From an uncultured Clostridia bacterium (GTDB lineage: Bacteria > Bacillota > Clostridia > Christensenellales > UBA3700): 33,357 bases of DNA. The translations under genes were made by a program, and so were the position numbers. The notes under the pieces are model-generated. The model was not told the DNA's origin, ran no database searches, and saw only the letters and a list, made by a program, of their open reading frames with translations. The stretch covers positions 1 to 33,357 of the forward strand of contig CANSGN010000016.1 in NCBI GenBank assembly GCA_947646415.1, written 5' to 3'. Below are positions 10,143-18,010 of the stretch, piece by piece; the stretch's first letter is position 1; every line of letters begins with the position of its first letter.

Positions 10143-11075
10143 ATGCCTATTATAATACCAAAAGCATTGCCTGCATTTAGCATTTTAAATGATGAAAATG
10201 TTTTTGTAATGCCAAAAGTGCGTGCGGAAACTCAAGATATAAGACCGATAGAAATTGCTATTGTCAATTTGATGCCCACAAAAATAGAAACGGAAACTCA
10301 ACTTATGCGTCTTTTAGGTAACTCCTCTTTGCAAGTTAATGTGACGTTGATTAAGATGGGCAGTTACGAAAGTAAAAATACAAGTGCGGAACATTTGGAT
10401 AAATTTTATCAAACTTTTGAAGAAATCAAAGATAAAAAGTTTGACGGAATGATTATTACGGGTGCTCCTGTGGAAACATTGCCTTTTGAGCAAGTAATGT
10501 ATTGGGAAGAGCTAATTCAAATAATGGATTATGCGGATAAAAACGTAACCTCTACAATTTTTATTTGTTGGGGTGCACAGGCGGGGCTTAATTATTATTA
10601 TGGTATAAACAAATTGCCTCTTTCAAAAAAAATGTTTGGCATTTATCCCAATAAGGCTACAATGAAGTTTGATAAATTGTTAAAAGGTATGGACGACACT
10701 TTTTACATCCCTTTCAGCAGACATTCCACAGTGGACGAGGATGCTATACGCGCAAACGAGCAGCTTGAAGTGCTTGCAGAGTCCAAAGAGGGCGGTATAA
10801 GCATTGTAAAGAGCGTGGATAACAGGAAATTTTTCTTTATGGGGCACAGCGAATATGACAGAGATACTTTAAAGACAGAGTATTTGCGCGATTTGGCTAA
10901 AGGGGAAAAAATTGACCCTCCAATCAACTATTTTGTAAACGGGGATTTGGATAAAATAAATGTAAATTGGCGCAGTACCGCAAATCTTTTATACTATAAT
11001 TGGCTTAACTACTATGTATATCAAGTTACTCCTTACGATATTGTCAGCAAGCCTCGCAAATCGGAAAATAAATAA
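10143..11075 (+). CDS. metA: Homoserine O-acyltransferase (MetA family; predicted acetyltransferase)
   Basis: 310 residues; AAGGAG precedes the ATG. Activates homoserine for sulfhydrylation by the upstream metY product. The catalytic triad falls at canonical positions: Cys142 (FICWGAQAG), His235 and Glu237 (FFMGHSEYD). Residue 111 in GAPVE is Glu; in this family Glu111 has been linked to acetyl-CoA and Gly111 to succinyl-CoA use, so this enzyme should make O-acetylhomoserine, matching its partner. The common database name 'homoserine O-succinyltransferase' would therefore be misleading here. Confidence 0.93.
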   Translation: MPIIIPKALPAFSILNDENVFVMPKVRAETQDIRPIEIAIVNLMPTKIETETQLMRLLGNSSLQVNVTLIKMGSYESKNTSAEHLDKFYQTFEEIKDKKFDGMIITGAPVETLPFEQVMYWEELIQIMDYADKNVTSTIFICWGAQAGLNYYYGINKLPLSKKMFGIYPNKATMKFDKLLKGMDDTFYIPFSRHSTVDEDAIRANEQLEVLAESKEGGISIVKSVDNRKFFFMGHSEYDRDTLKTEYLRDLAKGEKIDPPINYFVNGDLDKINVNWRSTANLLYYNWLNYYVYQVTPYDIVSKPRKSENK

Positions 11076-11163
11076 TCACTAATTTTATATCACAATTTTA
11101 TAGTTTATCTTGAGATTAATATATAATTAGATTAAAACAAAATCTTATGCACATACTAGCAAT

Positions 11164-12024
11164 ATGAAAAATTTTGCGTGTGTTATTAAAACTAAAATAA
11201 TCGATATCATTTTACTTTTTGGTGTGATATCGATTTGTTTTTATTATATGGCAAATTTTACCATAAACAACAGTTGCGAAAGTTCCACTTGCATAACTGC
11301 CCACGAATATTATGAGATTGCAGATAAGGATTTAAATGTTATTTCCTCTTTTACCACCGATTACAGCAAAAGTCCTGATTCACGAAAATACAATGTTAGG
11401 CTAGCTTTGAAAAGCCTAAATAATTATATAGTAAAGGGTGGGGAAGAAATTTCTTTCAACAAAGTAGTCGGCAGGAGAACGGAAGAGAGAGGATATAAAA
11501 AAGCGTTGGTCATATTTAAAGGCAATTATGTTGAGGGAGTCGGCGGCGGAGTGTGTCAAGTGTCCTCAACTTTGTACAATGCTTGGTTGCTTGCGGGGCT
11601 AGAGGTAACGGAGGCAAAAGCACACTCATTACCTGCATCGTATGTTGACTTGTCGCGTGATGCCACAGTAAGTGACCTCATAGATATGAAATTAAAAAAC
11701 CAACTAAATAGTGACATAATTATAAAAACCGAATATGACGATAACAATATTACGATTAAAATACTTGGTAAAAAGCGAGAGTATAGCTATAAATTAAAGT
11801 CGGAGGTAATAAAGACTATTCCTTACGGCGAAGAGATAATAGAACTTGACGAAATAGGCGAGGACGAATTTTTTATAGGCAAGGACGGATATATTTCACG
11901 ACTTATTTTATCCATATACGACAAGGACAAAGTAATTGCGCGAAAGGAGTTGAGACGTGATTACTATATGCCGCAAAACAGTGTAAAAATACTGCGAAAA
12001 TCGGTACTAAACGGATTAAATTAA
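11164..12024 (+). CDS. VanW-family cell-surface protein
   Basis: 286 residues. One N-terminal membrane helix (about 13-31) as a signal anchor, then an extracytoplasmic VanW domain: NVRLALKSLNNYIVKGGEEISFN, VVGRRTEERGYKKA and GVGGGVCQVSSTLYNAWLLAGL, with DATV further on. The C-terminus (about 215-280) looks like a small G5-type beta domain. VanW domains occur in some vancomycin-resistance clusters but are widespread in Gram-positives and the function is not settled; there is no resistance cluster here. Start chosen as the only ATG before the helix; its ribosome binding site is weak. A TATAAT at 11122-11127 has no convincing -35, so read-through from metYA is possible. Confidence 0.85.
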   Translation: MKNFACVIKTKIIDIILLFGVISICFYYMANFTINNSCESSTCITAHEYYEIADKDLNVISSFTTDYSKSPDSRKYNVRLALKSLNNYIVKGGEEISFNKVVGRRTEERGYKKALVIFKGNYVEGVGGGVCQVSSTLYNAWLLAGLEVTEAKAHSLPASYVDLSRDATVSDLIDMKLKNQLNSDIIIKTEYDDNNITIKILGKKREYSYKLKSEVIKTIPYGEEIIELDEIGEDEFFIGKDGYISRLILSIYDKDKVIARKELRRDYYMPQNSVKILRKSVLNGLN

Positions 12025-12130
12025 GTATAAAAGCTTGGATTTTTACCTGGTTATAAATTGATAGCGGATAAAAAGCCGTATAGTTATTAAAAGTTTTAAT
12101 ACAAAATAGTTTTACCATTGATATGTGCTG

Positions 12131-12159
12131 TTGACAAATCATATAATATGTTGTATACT
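12131..12159 (+). promoter_or_regulatory. Promoter of phosphoglucomutase gene
   Basis: TTGACA (12131-12136), 17-base spacer, TATACT (12154-12159). Confidence 0.85.
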
Positions 12160-12190
12160 TTTTGTTGTAAAATGTTATAGAGGTGGTTAT

Positions 12191-13942
12191 ATGACAAACT
12201 ATAAAGACGATTTTGAGTATTGGCTATCAAAAGTTAATGACGATGAAAAAGCAGAGTTGCAAGCAGTGCAAAATAACGACGAACAATTAAAACGCAGATT
12301 TGCTATTCCTTTGGAGTTTGGAACTGCGGGTATGCGCGGTATTATTGCACTTGGAACAAGCTGCTTAAACAAATATACGGTAAGGCGAGCTACTCAAGGC
12401 GTTGCAAATTTTATCAAACAAGTAGGCGATAATGCGATAACACGCGGAGTTGTTATAAGTTACGATACAAGAAACTTCAGCTATGAATTTGCATTGGAAA
12501 CCGCAAGCGTACTTGCATATAATGGTATAAAGGTTTATTTGTACAATGACACTCATCCGGTGCCAATGTGCTCTTTTGCTATTCGTTACCTTAATGCTTT
12601 TGCGGGAATTATGATAACAGCATCTCACAATCCAAAAGAGTATAACGGTTATAAAGTTTACGGGGCTGACGGGGCGCAAATGTCTCCCGAAGATACAGCT
12701 GTTGTTGTAAAATACATTGATGGCATAAAAGATTACTTTAGTGTAAACAGCGTGCAAATAAATGCGAAACGCAGTCAAATACAAGCAATGGATAATGAGC
12801 TTTTGCAAGATAATATCGTGGTTATCGGTAAAGGTGTAGAGGATGCTTATTTTGCGGAGCTAGCAAAATTATCTTTGAGCCCGGATGCAGTAAAGCAAGT
12901 TGCCAGCAAGATAAAAATCGTATATACTCCTTTGCACGGCAGCGGATATAAACCTGTAACTACAATTTTAAAACAAATGAATATCCCTTGCAATGTTGTG
13001 GAGGAACAAAAAGAGCCAAACGGCAATTTCCCTACAGTTGCAGTGCCAAATCCTGAGCAACCTGACGCACTTAAAATGGGTATCAATCTTGCAAAACAGC
13101 TTAGAAGTAGCATTGTTATCGGTACAGACCCAGATGCGGATAGAATGGGTGTCGCGATTAAGGATAATAACGGCGAATTTGTTTTGCTAACGGGCAATCA
13201 AATCGGTGCTATGATGATGAATTATATCCTAATGAGAAGAAAGGATATGGGCATACTACCTGCAAACGGCGCAGTTGTAAAAACAATCGTTACAACAAAT
13301 TTGGCAGATATGATAGCGCAAAGCTACGGCATGACTGTATACAATGTTTTGACAGGCTTTAAATTTATCGGCGAAAAGATAAAAGAATGGGAAAGCAATA
13401 GTAAACACACTTTCTTGTTTGGGTATGAGGAAAGTTTCGGATATCTTTCGGGTACTCATGCACGAGATAAAGATGCAGTCGTAAGTGCAATGTTGTTTGC
13501 GGAAATGGCATGCTATTACGAAAGCAAAAATATCAAATTGTATGATGTTCTTCAAGATTTATACAAAAAATTCGGATATTTTGTGGAAGTATCAAAATCG
13601 ATTGCTTTTGGCGGAATTAACGGTATGGCGGAAATGAAAGCCGTAATGGATAAGTTAAGAAGTAAACCAATAAACAATATTGCAGGCTTGCCTGTTGTCA
13701 AGTTTATGGACTTTTCAAAGAGTGAGAGCAAAAATATTGATGGCAGTGTGGAAGTTATAGATTTGCCAAAAACCAATGTGCTTAAATTTATGCTATCAGA
13801 AGACGAATGGTGTTGTGTCAGACCATCGGGAACAGAACCTAAACTTAAGATTTATGTAAGCGTAAAAGATGCTACTCAAGAGTTGGCTAAAACAAAAAAT
13901 CAAAATGTATTAGGCTTTATGGAAATGTTGGTCAACAATTAA
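12191..13942 (+). CDS. pgcA: Phosphoglucomutase/phosphomannomutase (alpha-D-phosphohexomutase, PgcA-type)
   Basis: 583 residues from ATG 12191, which has AGAGGTGG at the right distance; the open frame extends further upstream, but that part overlaps the promoter. Interconverts glucose-1-phosphate and glucose-6-phosphate, feeding nucleotide-sugar and envelope polymer synthesis. All four active-site loops are visible: phosphoserine TASHNP with Ser145, metal loop TDPDADR, sugar loop GYEESFGYLSGTHARDKD, and phosphate loop RPSGTEPKLKIY near the C-terminus. Length fits Firmicutes PgcA. Cytosolic. No clear terminator before the next promoter. Confidence 0.93.
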   Translation: MTNYKDDFEYWLSKVNDDEKAELQAVQNNDEQLKRRFAIPLEFGTAGMRGIIALGTSCLNKYTVRRATQGVANFIKQVGDNAITRGVVISYDTRNFSYEFALETASVLAYNGIKVYLYNDTHPVPMCSFAIRYLNAFAGIMITASHNPKEYNGYKVYGADGAQMSPEDTAVVVKYIDGIKDYFSVNSVQINAKRSQIQAMDNELLQDNIVVIGKGVEDAYFAELAKLSLSPDAVKQVASKIKIVYTPLHGSGYKPVTTILKQMNIPCNVVEEQKEPNGNFPTVAVPNPEQPDALKMGINLAKQLRSSIVIGTDPDADRMGVAIKDNNGEFVLLTGNQIGAMMMNYILMRRKDMGILPANGAVVKTIVTTNLADMIAQSYGMTVYNVLTGFKFIGEKIKEWESNSKHTFLFGYEESFGYLSGTHARDKDAVVSAMLFAEMACYYESKNIKLYDVLQDLYKKFGYFVEVSKSIAFGGINGMAEMKAVMDKLRSKPINNIAGLPVVKFMDFSKSESKNIDGSVEVIDLPKTNVLKFMLSEDEWCCVRPSGTEPKLKIYVSVKDATQELAKTKNQNVLGFMEMLVNN

Positions 13943-14040
13943 ATTGAGAAATTGTTTGGCTAAACAACAATTAAAATGTAAAAATAAAATAAAATTTTAG
14001 CAAAAAATATTATTTTATTATATAAAAATTAAAAATATTA

Positions 14041-14069
14041 TTGCTTTAATATACGCATTGTGTTATAAT
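14041..14069 (+). promoter_or_regulatory. Promoter of the GH2-like gene
   Basis: TTGCTT (14041-14046), 17-base spacer, TATAAT (14064-14069) with extended -10 TGT. Confidence 0.75.
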
Positions 14070-14101
14070 GAAGAAAATAATATCTTTTATGGTAGGTAAT
14101 T

Positions 14102-16435
14102 ATGAGGATTAATATCGTAGAAAACTGGAATGTAAAGAGTAAAAAAGATAAAAGCAGGGAAAATATCAGCATTCCGTACGCCTATTCTGCCGAAGGTGGT
14201 AAAAAGAACGGCAAGAAAAAGGTAAGGTTTACTAAACAATTTAAAATCAATGCTAAAAAGGGCGATGCGGAAGCAGCAAAAAAGAGACGTTATGTTCTGG
14301 AATTCGAGGGTATTTGCGCTAACTGCACTATCGAACTTAACGGCAGGAAAGTAGGAGAGCATAAAGGTAGCTTTTTGCCTTTTTATGTTGATATTACCGA
14401 TGTAGTATTGTTTAATGAAAAAAATAAACTTATAATCATTGTTGATAACAACCCTAACAACAATATTTTGGGTTGTGCAAAAACAAATAAAAACTTATAT
14501 GAAAACTTTGTCGGCATTATAAGAGATGTGTGGTTGAACATTATCGAAAAAGAAAGTTTTACAGCAACTTATAATGAAAACGAGTGTCATGATAACTGTT
14601 TTGTTTATCAAGAAAAAGCTATTGAGGATGGCGTTCCAACATACTATTTCTGTGCGGATTGTCAAATCAATTTTATCGACACTCCAAACGATATGTATAT
14701 CATAGCTACTCTTGCAGACAGTGCTAAAAATATTATTTCCCGTACAAAATTCAAATATAATGCAGACGTAAAACAGGACGGATTTATGGTTAAAGTACCT
14801 GTTCCGGATGCTATTTTATGGTCGCCTGAATTCCCTTACATGTATTATTTGAGACTTGAATTATTCTCAAGAGATTTAGTAACGGGTGAGTTTGTGGTTG
14901 TTGACCATAGAATTTACAAGAAAGGCTTGCGTGAGTACTCTGTTAAAGACGGCAAGTTCTATATCAATGGGGAAGAAACAAAAATCAAAGGTGTTTGCCA
15001 TCATCAAGTATATCCTATTATTGGTATGGCTACTTCTCGCAGAGCTGAGTTCCGTGAAGTGCTAAAACTTAAAAATGCAGGATTTAACACAATTAGATTG
15101 GTAAATTACCCAGCCTCTAAGGAGTTTTACGAAGCTTGCGATACATTGGGTATGATTGTTATCAACTGTGTGCCAAATAACGGAAGTTTTTACAACACAG
15201 ACGAGTTTAAAAAGAGCGTAATCAATACATTCTCCGAACTTGCTTACCGCGATAGAAATAACACTAGCGTAGCAATGTGGGAAGCATCGATTGGCGATTT
15301 TACTGCTAAAGACGGCTTGACCGACGATTTAATTAAGGATTGTATTGTAACCTTAAAAGCAGCTTTCCCTCACGGCAAAGCACCGCTAATTATTGGCGAT
15401 GTTTCCACAAGACCTGAAACTGCAACTACTTTGGGATATGATATTGCTTACTGCAATTATAGCGAGCAATTTAGAATCCCTGAAAACTTACCGGGTATGC
15501 CTGCATATTTAATCGGAAGTTTTGGTAGTGACGCATATAAATATGATAAAAAAGATAAAAAGCTTTCCAATGAGCAAAAAATGGCAGAACAAGCTTGGGC
15601 TTACCAATTCGTTCTTAACCAAAATGCAAACCACGCAAATACAATAGGTGCAATTATTGCTCAAGACGTTGACTATTCTAATGGTAAGGATAAAGTAGTA
15701 ATGGGCTTGATGAACGAGTATCGTTTGCCAAAGACTGCTTATTATTTCTTCCAATCACAAGATGTTGAGGCTAAACCTATGGTTTATATCCCTCATCCAA
15801 AGCTAGCAACTTTAATTGACAATATGCAAGTATATACAAACTGCGATACTATCAAAGTTTATATAAATGATGAGTTGACAGCAACTTATCCTGTTAAAAA
15901 AGGTGCTACTACTCCTTATTATATGCCTGAGTTCAAAACAACTCAAAAAATGGAGTATGCAGAGTTTATCAAACAACAAATCAATATGGGTAACAATGAG
16001 TTTTTGGCTCATCCACCTGTATCTTTGGGCGATAGCTTGAAGAAAGTAGGAGATAAATCTGTAAGAATCGACGGCTTAATCGATGGACAAATCGTTAGAA
16101 GTATGAGTGTTGATAACACTGAAACAGCTTACAAGTTAAGGATATTCGTTGATTACGGCGGTATAGCGCTTGCTAATGACGAAAGAGACTTTGTATTTGT
16201 ACACGTTGCATTGATTAACGATAAGGGTAATATAGTAAGTCGTGACGGCGAAAGAATTACTTTGTCAATCAAAGGCGGAGACATTATTAACTACAGTGAG
16301 TCTAAGACTATCGGCGGTGTGTCTTCTTATATGGTAAGAGCTTTTGAAGGAACTGACAGAGTTTTGCTTAAAGCTACAAGCAAAGGCAAAACAGATATTA
16401 AAGAGGCTTACGCTAAAATCATTATTAAACCATAA
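14102..16435 (+). CDS. Glycoside hydrolase family 2-like protein, probably catalytically inactive
   Basis: 777 residues, no signal peptide. GH2 architecture: sugar-binding jelly-roll (about 30-150, with LEFEGICANCTIELNGRKVGEHKGSFLPF), Ig-like domain (about 155-285), TIM barrel from about 286 (GVCHHQVYP at 297, then LKNAGFNTIRLVNYP and FYEACDTLGMIVI), and a C-terminal Ig-like domain. The acid/base position, normally WExSxNE, reads WEASIGD (393-399), so Asn-Glu is replaced by Gly-Asp. The nucleophile loop, normally SEFG, reads GSFGSD (472-477), so Glu is replaced by Ser473. Both catalytic glutamates thus seem lost. Cys162, Cys166, Cys184 and Cys187 could bind metal. A binding or sensing role is possible; function unknown. 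Divergent active-site placement cannot be excluded without a structure. Confidence 0.75.
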   Translation: MRINIVENWNVKSKKDKSRENISIPYAYSAEGGKKNGKKKVRFTKQFKINAKKGDAEAAKKRRYVLEFEGICANCTIELNGRKVGEHKGSFLPFYVDITDVVLFNEKNKLIIIVDNNPNNNILGCAKTNKNLYENFVGIIRDVWLNIIEKESFTATYNENECHDNCFVYQEKAIEDGVPTYYFCADCQINFIDTPNDMYIIATLADSAKNIISRTKFKYNADVKQDGFMVKVPVPDAILWSPEFPYMYYLRLELFSRDLVTGEFVVVDHRIYKKGLREYSVKDGKFYINGEETKIKGVCHHQVYPIIGMATSRRAEFREVLKLKNAGFNTIRLVNYPASKEFYEACDTLGMIVINCVPNNGSFYNTDEFKKSVINTFSELAYRDRNNTSVAMWEASIGDFTAKDGLTDDLIKDCIVTLKAAFPHGKAPLIIGDVSTRPETATTLGYDIAYCNYSEQFRIPENLPGMPAYLIGSFGSDAYKYDKKDKKLSNEQKMAEQAWAYQFVLNQNANHANTIGAIIAQDVDYSNGKDKVVMGLMNEYRLPKTAYYFFQSQDVEAKPMVYIPHPKLATLIDNMQVYTNCDTIKVYINDELTATYPVKKGATTPYYMPEFKTTQKMEYAEFIKQQINMGNNEFLAHPPVSLGDSLKKVGDKSVRIDGLIDGQIVRSMSVDNTETAYKLRIFVDYGGIALANDERDFVFVHVALINDKGNIVSRDGERITLSIKGGDIINYSESKTIGGVSSYMVRAFEGTDRVLLKATSKGKTDIKEAYAKIIIKP

Positions 16436-16453
16436 TTTTAATGTTATAAAACA

Positions 16454-16483
16454 AAAAAGCACTGCTAAATTGCAGTGCTTTTT
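16454..16483. terminator. Terminator of the GH2-like gene
   Basis: GCACTGC / GCAGTGC stem with TAAATT loop, flanked by A5 and T5; it can act on both strands. Confidence 0.9.
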
Positions 16484-16536
16484 GTATATGGTTAAATACT
16501 ATATTTGTAATATTTTTTAATATAAATTAGGTGTCG

Positions 16537-16841
16537 TTAAATTTGAGAAAACTCAAATTTAAACAAAAGCTGTCGCTTTTCACTGATAAATCAAGTCTGA
16601 CACAATTTGAATTAATAGTTGCTGATGTCAAATGCCACTTCGTGTCGCTTGACTACTGCTTCCGATAATATAAACTATAGGAGTAAATTTTAATTAGCAT
16701 TAAAATTTTATATTGCTGTCGCAATATAGCTGTTATCACAAGCACTTCTAGTTTGAATTAAAAATCGCTGCTGTCAAATATCCCTATGGGCTACTTGACG
16801 ACAATTTCCAATAATATAAAATAATATATATAAAATTTAAC
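16537..16841. repeat. Six-hairpin non-coding island with a diverged tandem module
   Basis: No plausible gene lies in this part of the 480-base gap between convergent genes. Six inverted repeats follow each other: 16537-16562 (11-bp stem, AAAA loop), 16565-16580 (AAAAGC/GCTTTT, TGTC loop), 16627-16653 (GTCAA/TTGAC ends), 16685-16708 (10-bp AT stem), 16709-16728 (8-bp stem ending GC-TGTC-GC) and 16773-16799 (GTCAA/TTGAC ends with CCC-TAT-GGG tip). Segments 16606-16677 and 16752-16823 are a diverged direct repeat 146 bases apart, each carrying one GTCAA...TTGAC hairpin and ending in TAATATAAA. GTTAAATTT at 16536-16544 is inverted at 16833-16841. It resembles a degraded MITE-like or structured-RNA element; no transposase is present and identity is unknown. 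Confidence 0.7.
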
Positions 16842-16878
16842 TTTCGTTAGTTGCAAAGTAGAGCTTATAAAATGCAAA

Positions 16879-16906
16879 TAAAAAAGCAACCGATTTATCG
16901 GTCGCT
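16879..16906 (-). terminator. Terminator of the lipoprotein gene
   Basis: Read on the minus strand: AGC(G)ACCGA, TAAA loop, TCGGT(T)GCT with one internal mismatch, followed by a run of Ts. Confidence 0.85.
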
Positions 16907-16915
16907 GTATTTTTA

Positions 16916-17788
16916 TTATTTTTGAGAAGTATAAGCAGATATCCTATATTCCATTTTACCTTCGGTTATTATCAACGGGATTCTATCCGAAGTCAAATTA
17001 AGTCCGTTGTAGTCTTCTTTAATTTCGCGAGATAGCAAAACGGTCATTGGGGTTCCGCTACCTGGGAATGTTTGGTTTAATGATATCGAAACCAAATCTG
17101 CTTTAATAACGGCGCCCTCTTCGCCAAAAATTTTAATCTCTTGGTTTATTGCAGAGCCCGATACTGTTAAGGTTTTCATTTTAAAATCGCCCGTACTCAA
17201 AACCTTGGTTGTAAGTGAGGAAAAACTGTTGCTGATATAGCTACTTCTTGCTATGTGATATAGCATCAAATTGTCATAAAAAGGTGTTTTAATCCATTTG
17301 CCCACTTTGACATTTCCGGATGTTTTTACACCGTCAAAATCTGTGTCATAGTAACATTTTTCGTCTGCGTAATAAATGTTTGTTATTTGATTAATATCTT
17401 TGTCGGGGCTGTTACCCTCATAACCTTTTATTTGAATACTTTTATAGCTTGCAATCGGCTCAAAAGAGGACTTAAAAGCAACTTGAGCAATCATAATGCT
17501 ACCATCCTCAAGCTGAGTATTTATTTCCACATAAGTACCCGAAAAACCGTTGATATCACGTTCTCCAACTTTAACGTTTCCGTCAGTAACCCTTTCCGTA
17601 ATGATTGTGCTAGTACCTTTTATTTGAGTTGTATTGTCGTTTAAAGTCCTTGTCACGTCATAAGTGATTTTTTCATAATCAAGCCATGGGTCGGAAAAAA
17701 TCTTGTGCGGCGGTTTGCTTATACATCCTGCAAGTACAACTGTAAGTATGCCTATTACAAGAATGAACATTAATATCTTTTTTTTCAT
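16916..17788 (-). CDS. Putative lipoprotein of unknown function
   Basis: 290 residues. Clear lipoprotein signal peptide: MKKK, hydrophobic core, lipobox LAGC with Cys22. AGAGGT precedes the ATG. The mature part is beta-rich, with YDVTRTLNDNTTQIKGTSTI at the start and FYDNLMLYHIARSSY in the middle, a layout reminiscent of DUF3108-like envelope proteins, but the match is too weak to assign. Anchored to the outer face of the membrane. Divergent from addB, with its own promoter and terminator, so it forms a single-gene unit. Confidence 0.8.
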   Translation of the reverse strand: MKKKILMFILVIGILTVVLAGCISKPPHKIFSDPWLDYEKITYDVTRTLNDNTTQIKGTSTIITERVTDGNVKVGERDINGFSGTYVEINTQLEDGSIMIAQVAFKSSFEPIASYKSIQIKGYEGNSPDKDINQITNIYYADEKCYYDTDFDGVKTSGNVKVGKWIKTPFYDNLMLYHIARSSYISNSFSSLTTKVLSTGDFKMKTLTVSGSAINQEIKIFGEEGAVIKADLVSISLNQTFPGSGTPMTVLLSREIKEDYNGLNLTSDRIPLIITEGKMEYRISAYTSQK

Positions 17789-17863
17789 GAATACCTCTAT
17801 TTGATAAAATGATTATTTTGATTATTGCCAAAAAACCATAATATTTTTACATATTGTAAGATT

Positions 17864-17892
17864 ATTATAACATAATTGCAAAACGCTTGCAA
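17864..17892 (-). promoter_or_regulatory. Promoter of the lipoprotein gene
   Basis: On the minus strand TTGCAA (17887-17892), 17-base spacer, TATAAT (17864-17869) with extended -10 TGT. Confidence 0.75.
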
Positions 17893-17941
17893 CTGTTTAA
17901 ATAACTTTAGTGCCATAATATAAAAATATTTAAAAATAGCC

Positions 17942-17970
17942 TTGTAAGGCAGCATAATTCGTGTTATAAT
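17942..17970 (+). promoter_or_regulatory. Promoter of addBA
   Basis: TTGTAA (17942-17947), 17-base spacer, TATAAT (17965-17970) with extended -10 TGT. Confidence 0.8.
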
Positions 17971-18010
17971 AAGTTATTACCTAAAAATATAAAAAATTGC
18001 AGGAGACAGT

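Noticed and set aside
11164..12024. Vancomycin-resistance gene
   Set aside because: VanW domains are common in Gram-positive genomes and no vanHAX-like genes are present, so resistance cannot be inferred.
13952..13967. Terminator after phosphoglucomutase (TTGTTT/AAACAA hairpin)
   Set aside because: The 6-bp stem is AT-rich and not followed by a T run; it is too weak to call.
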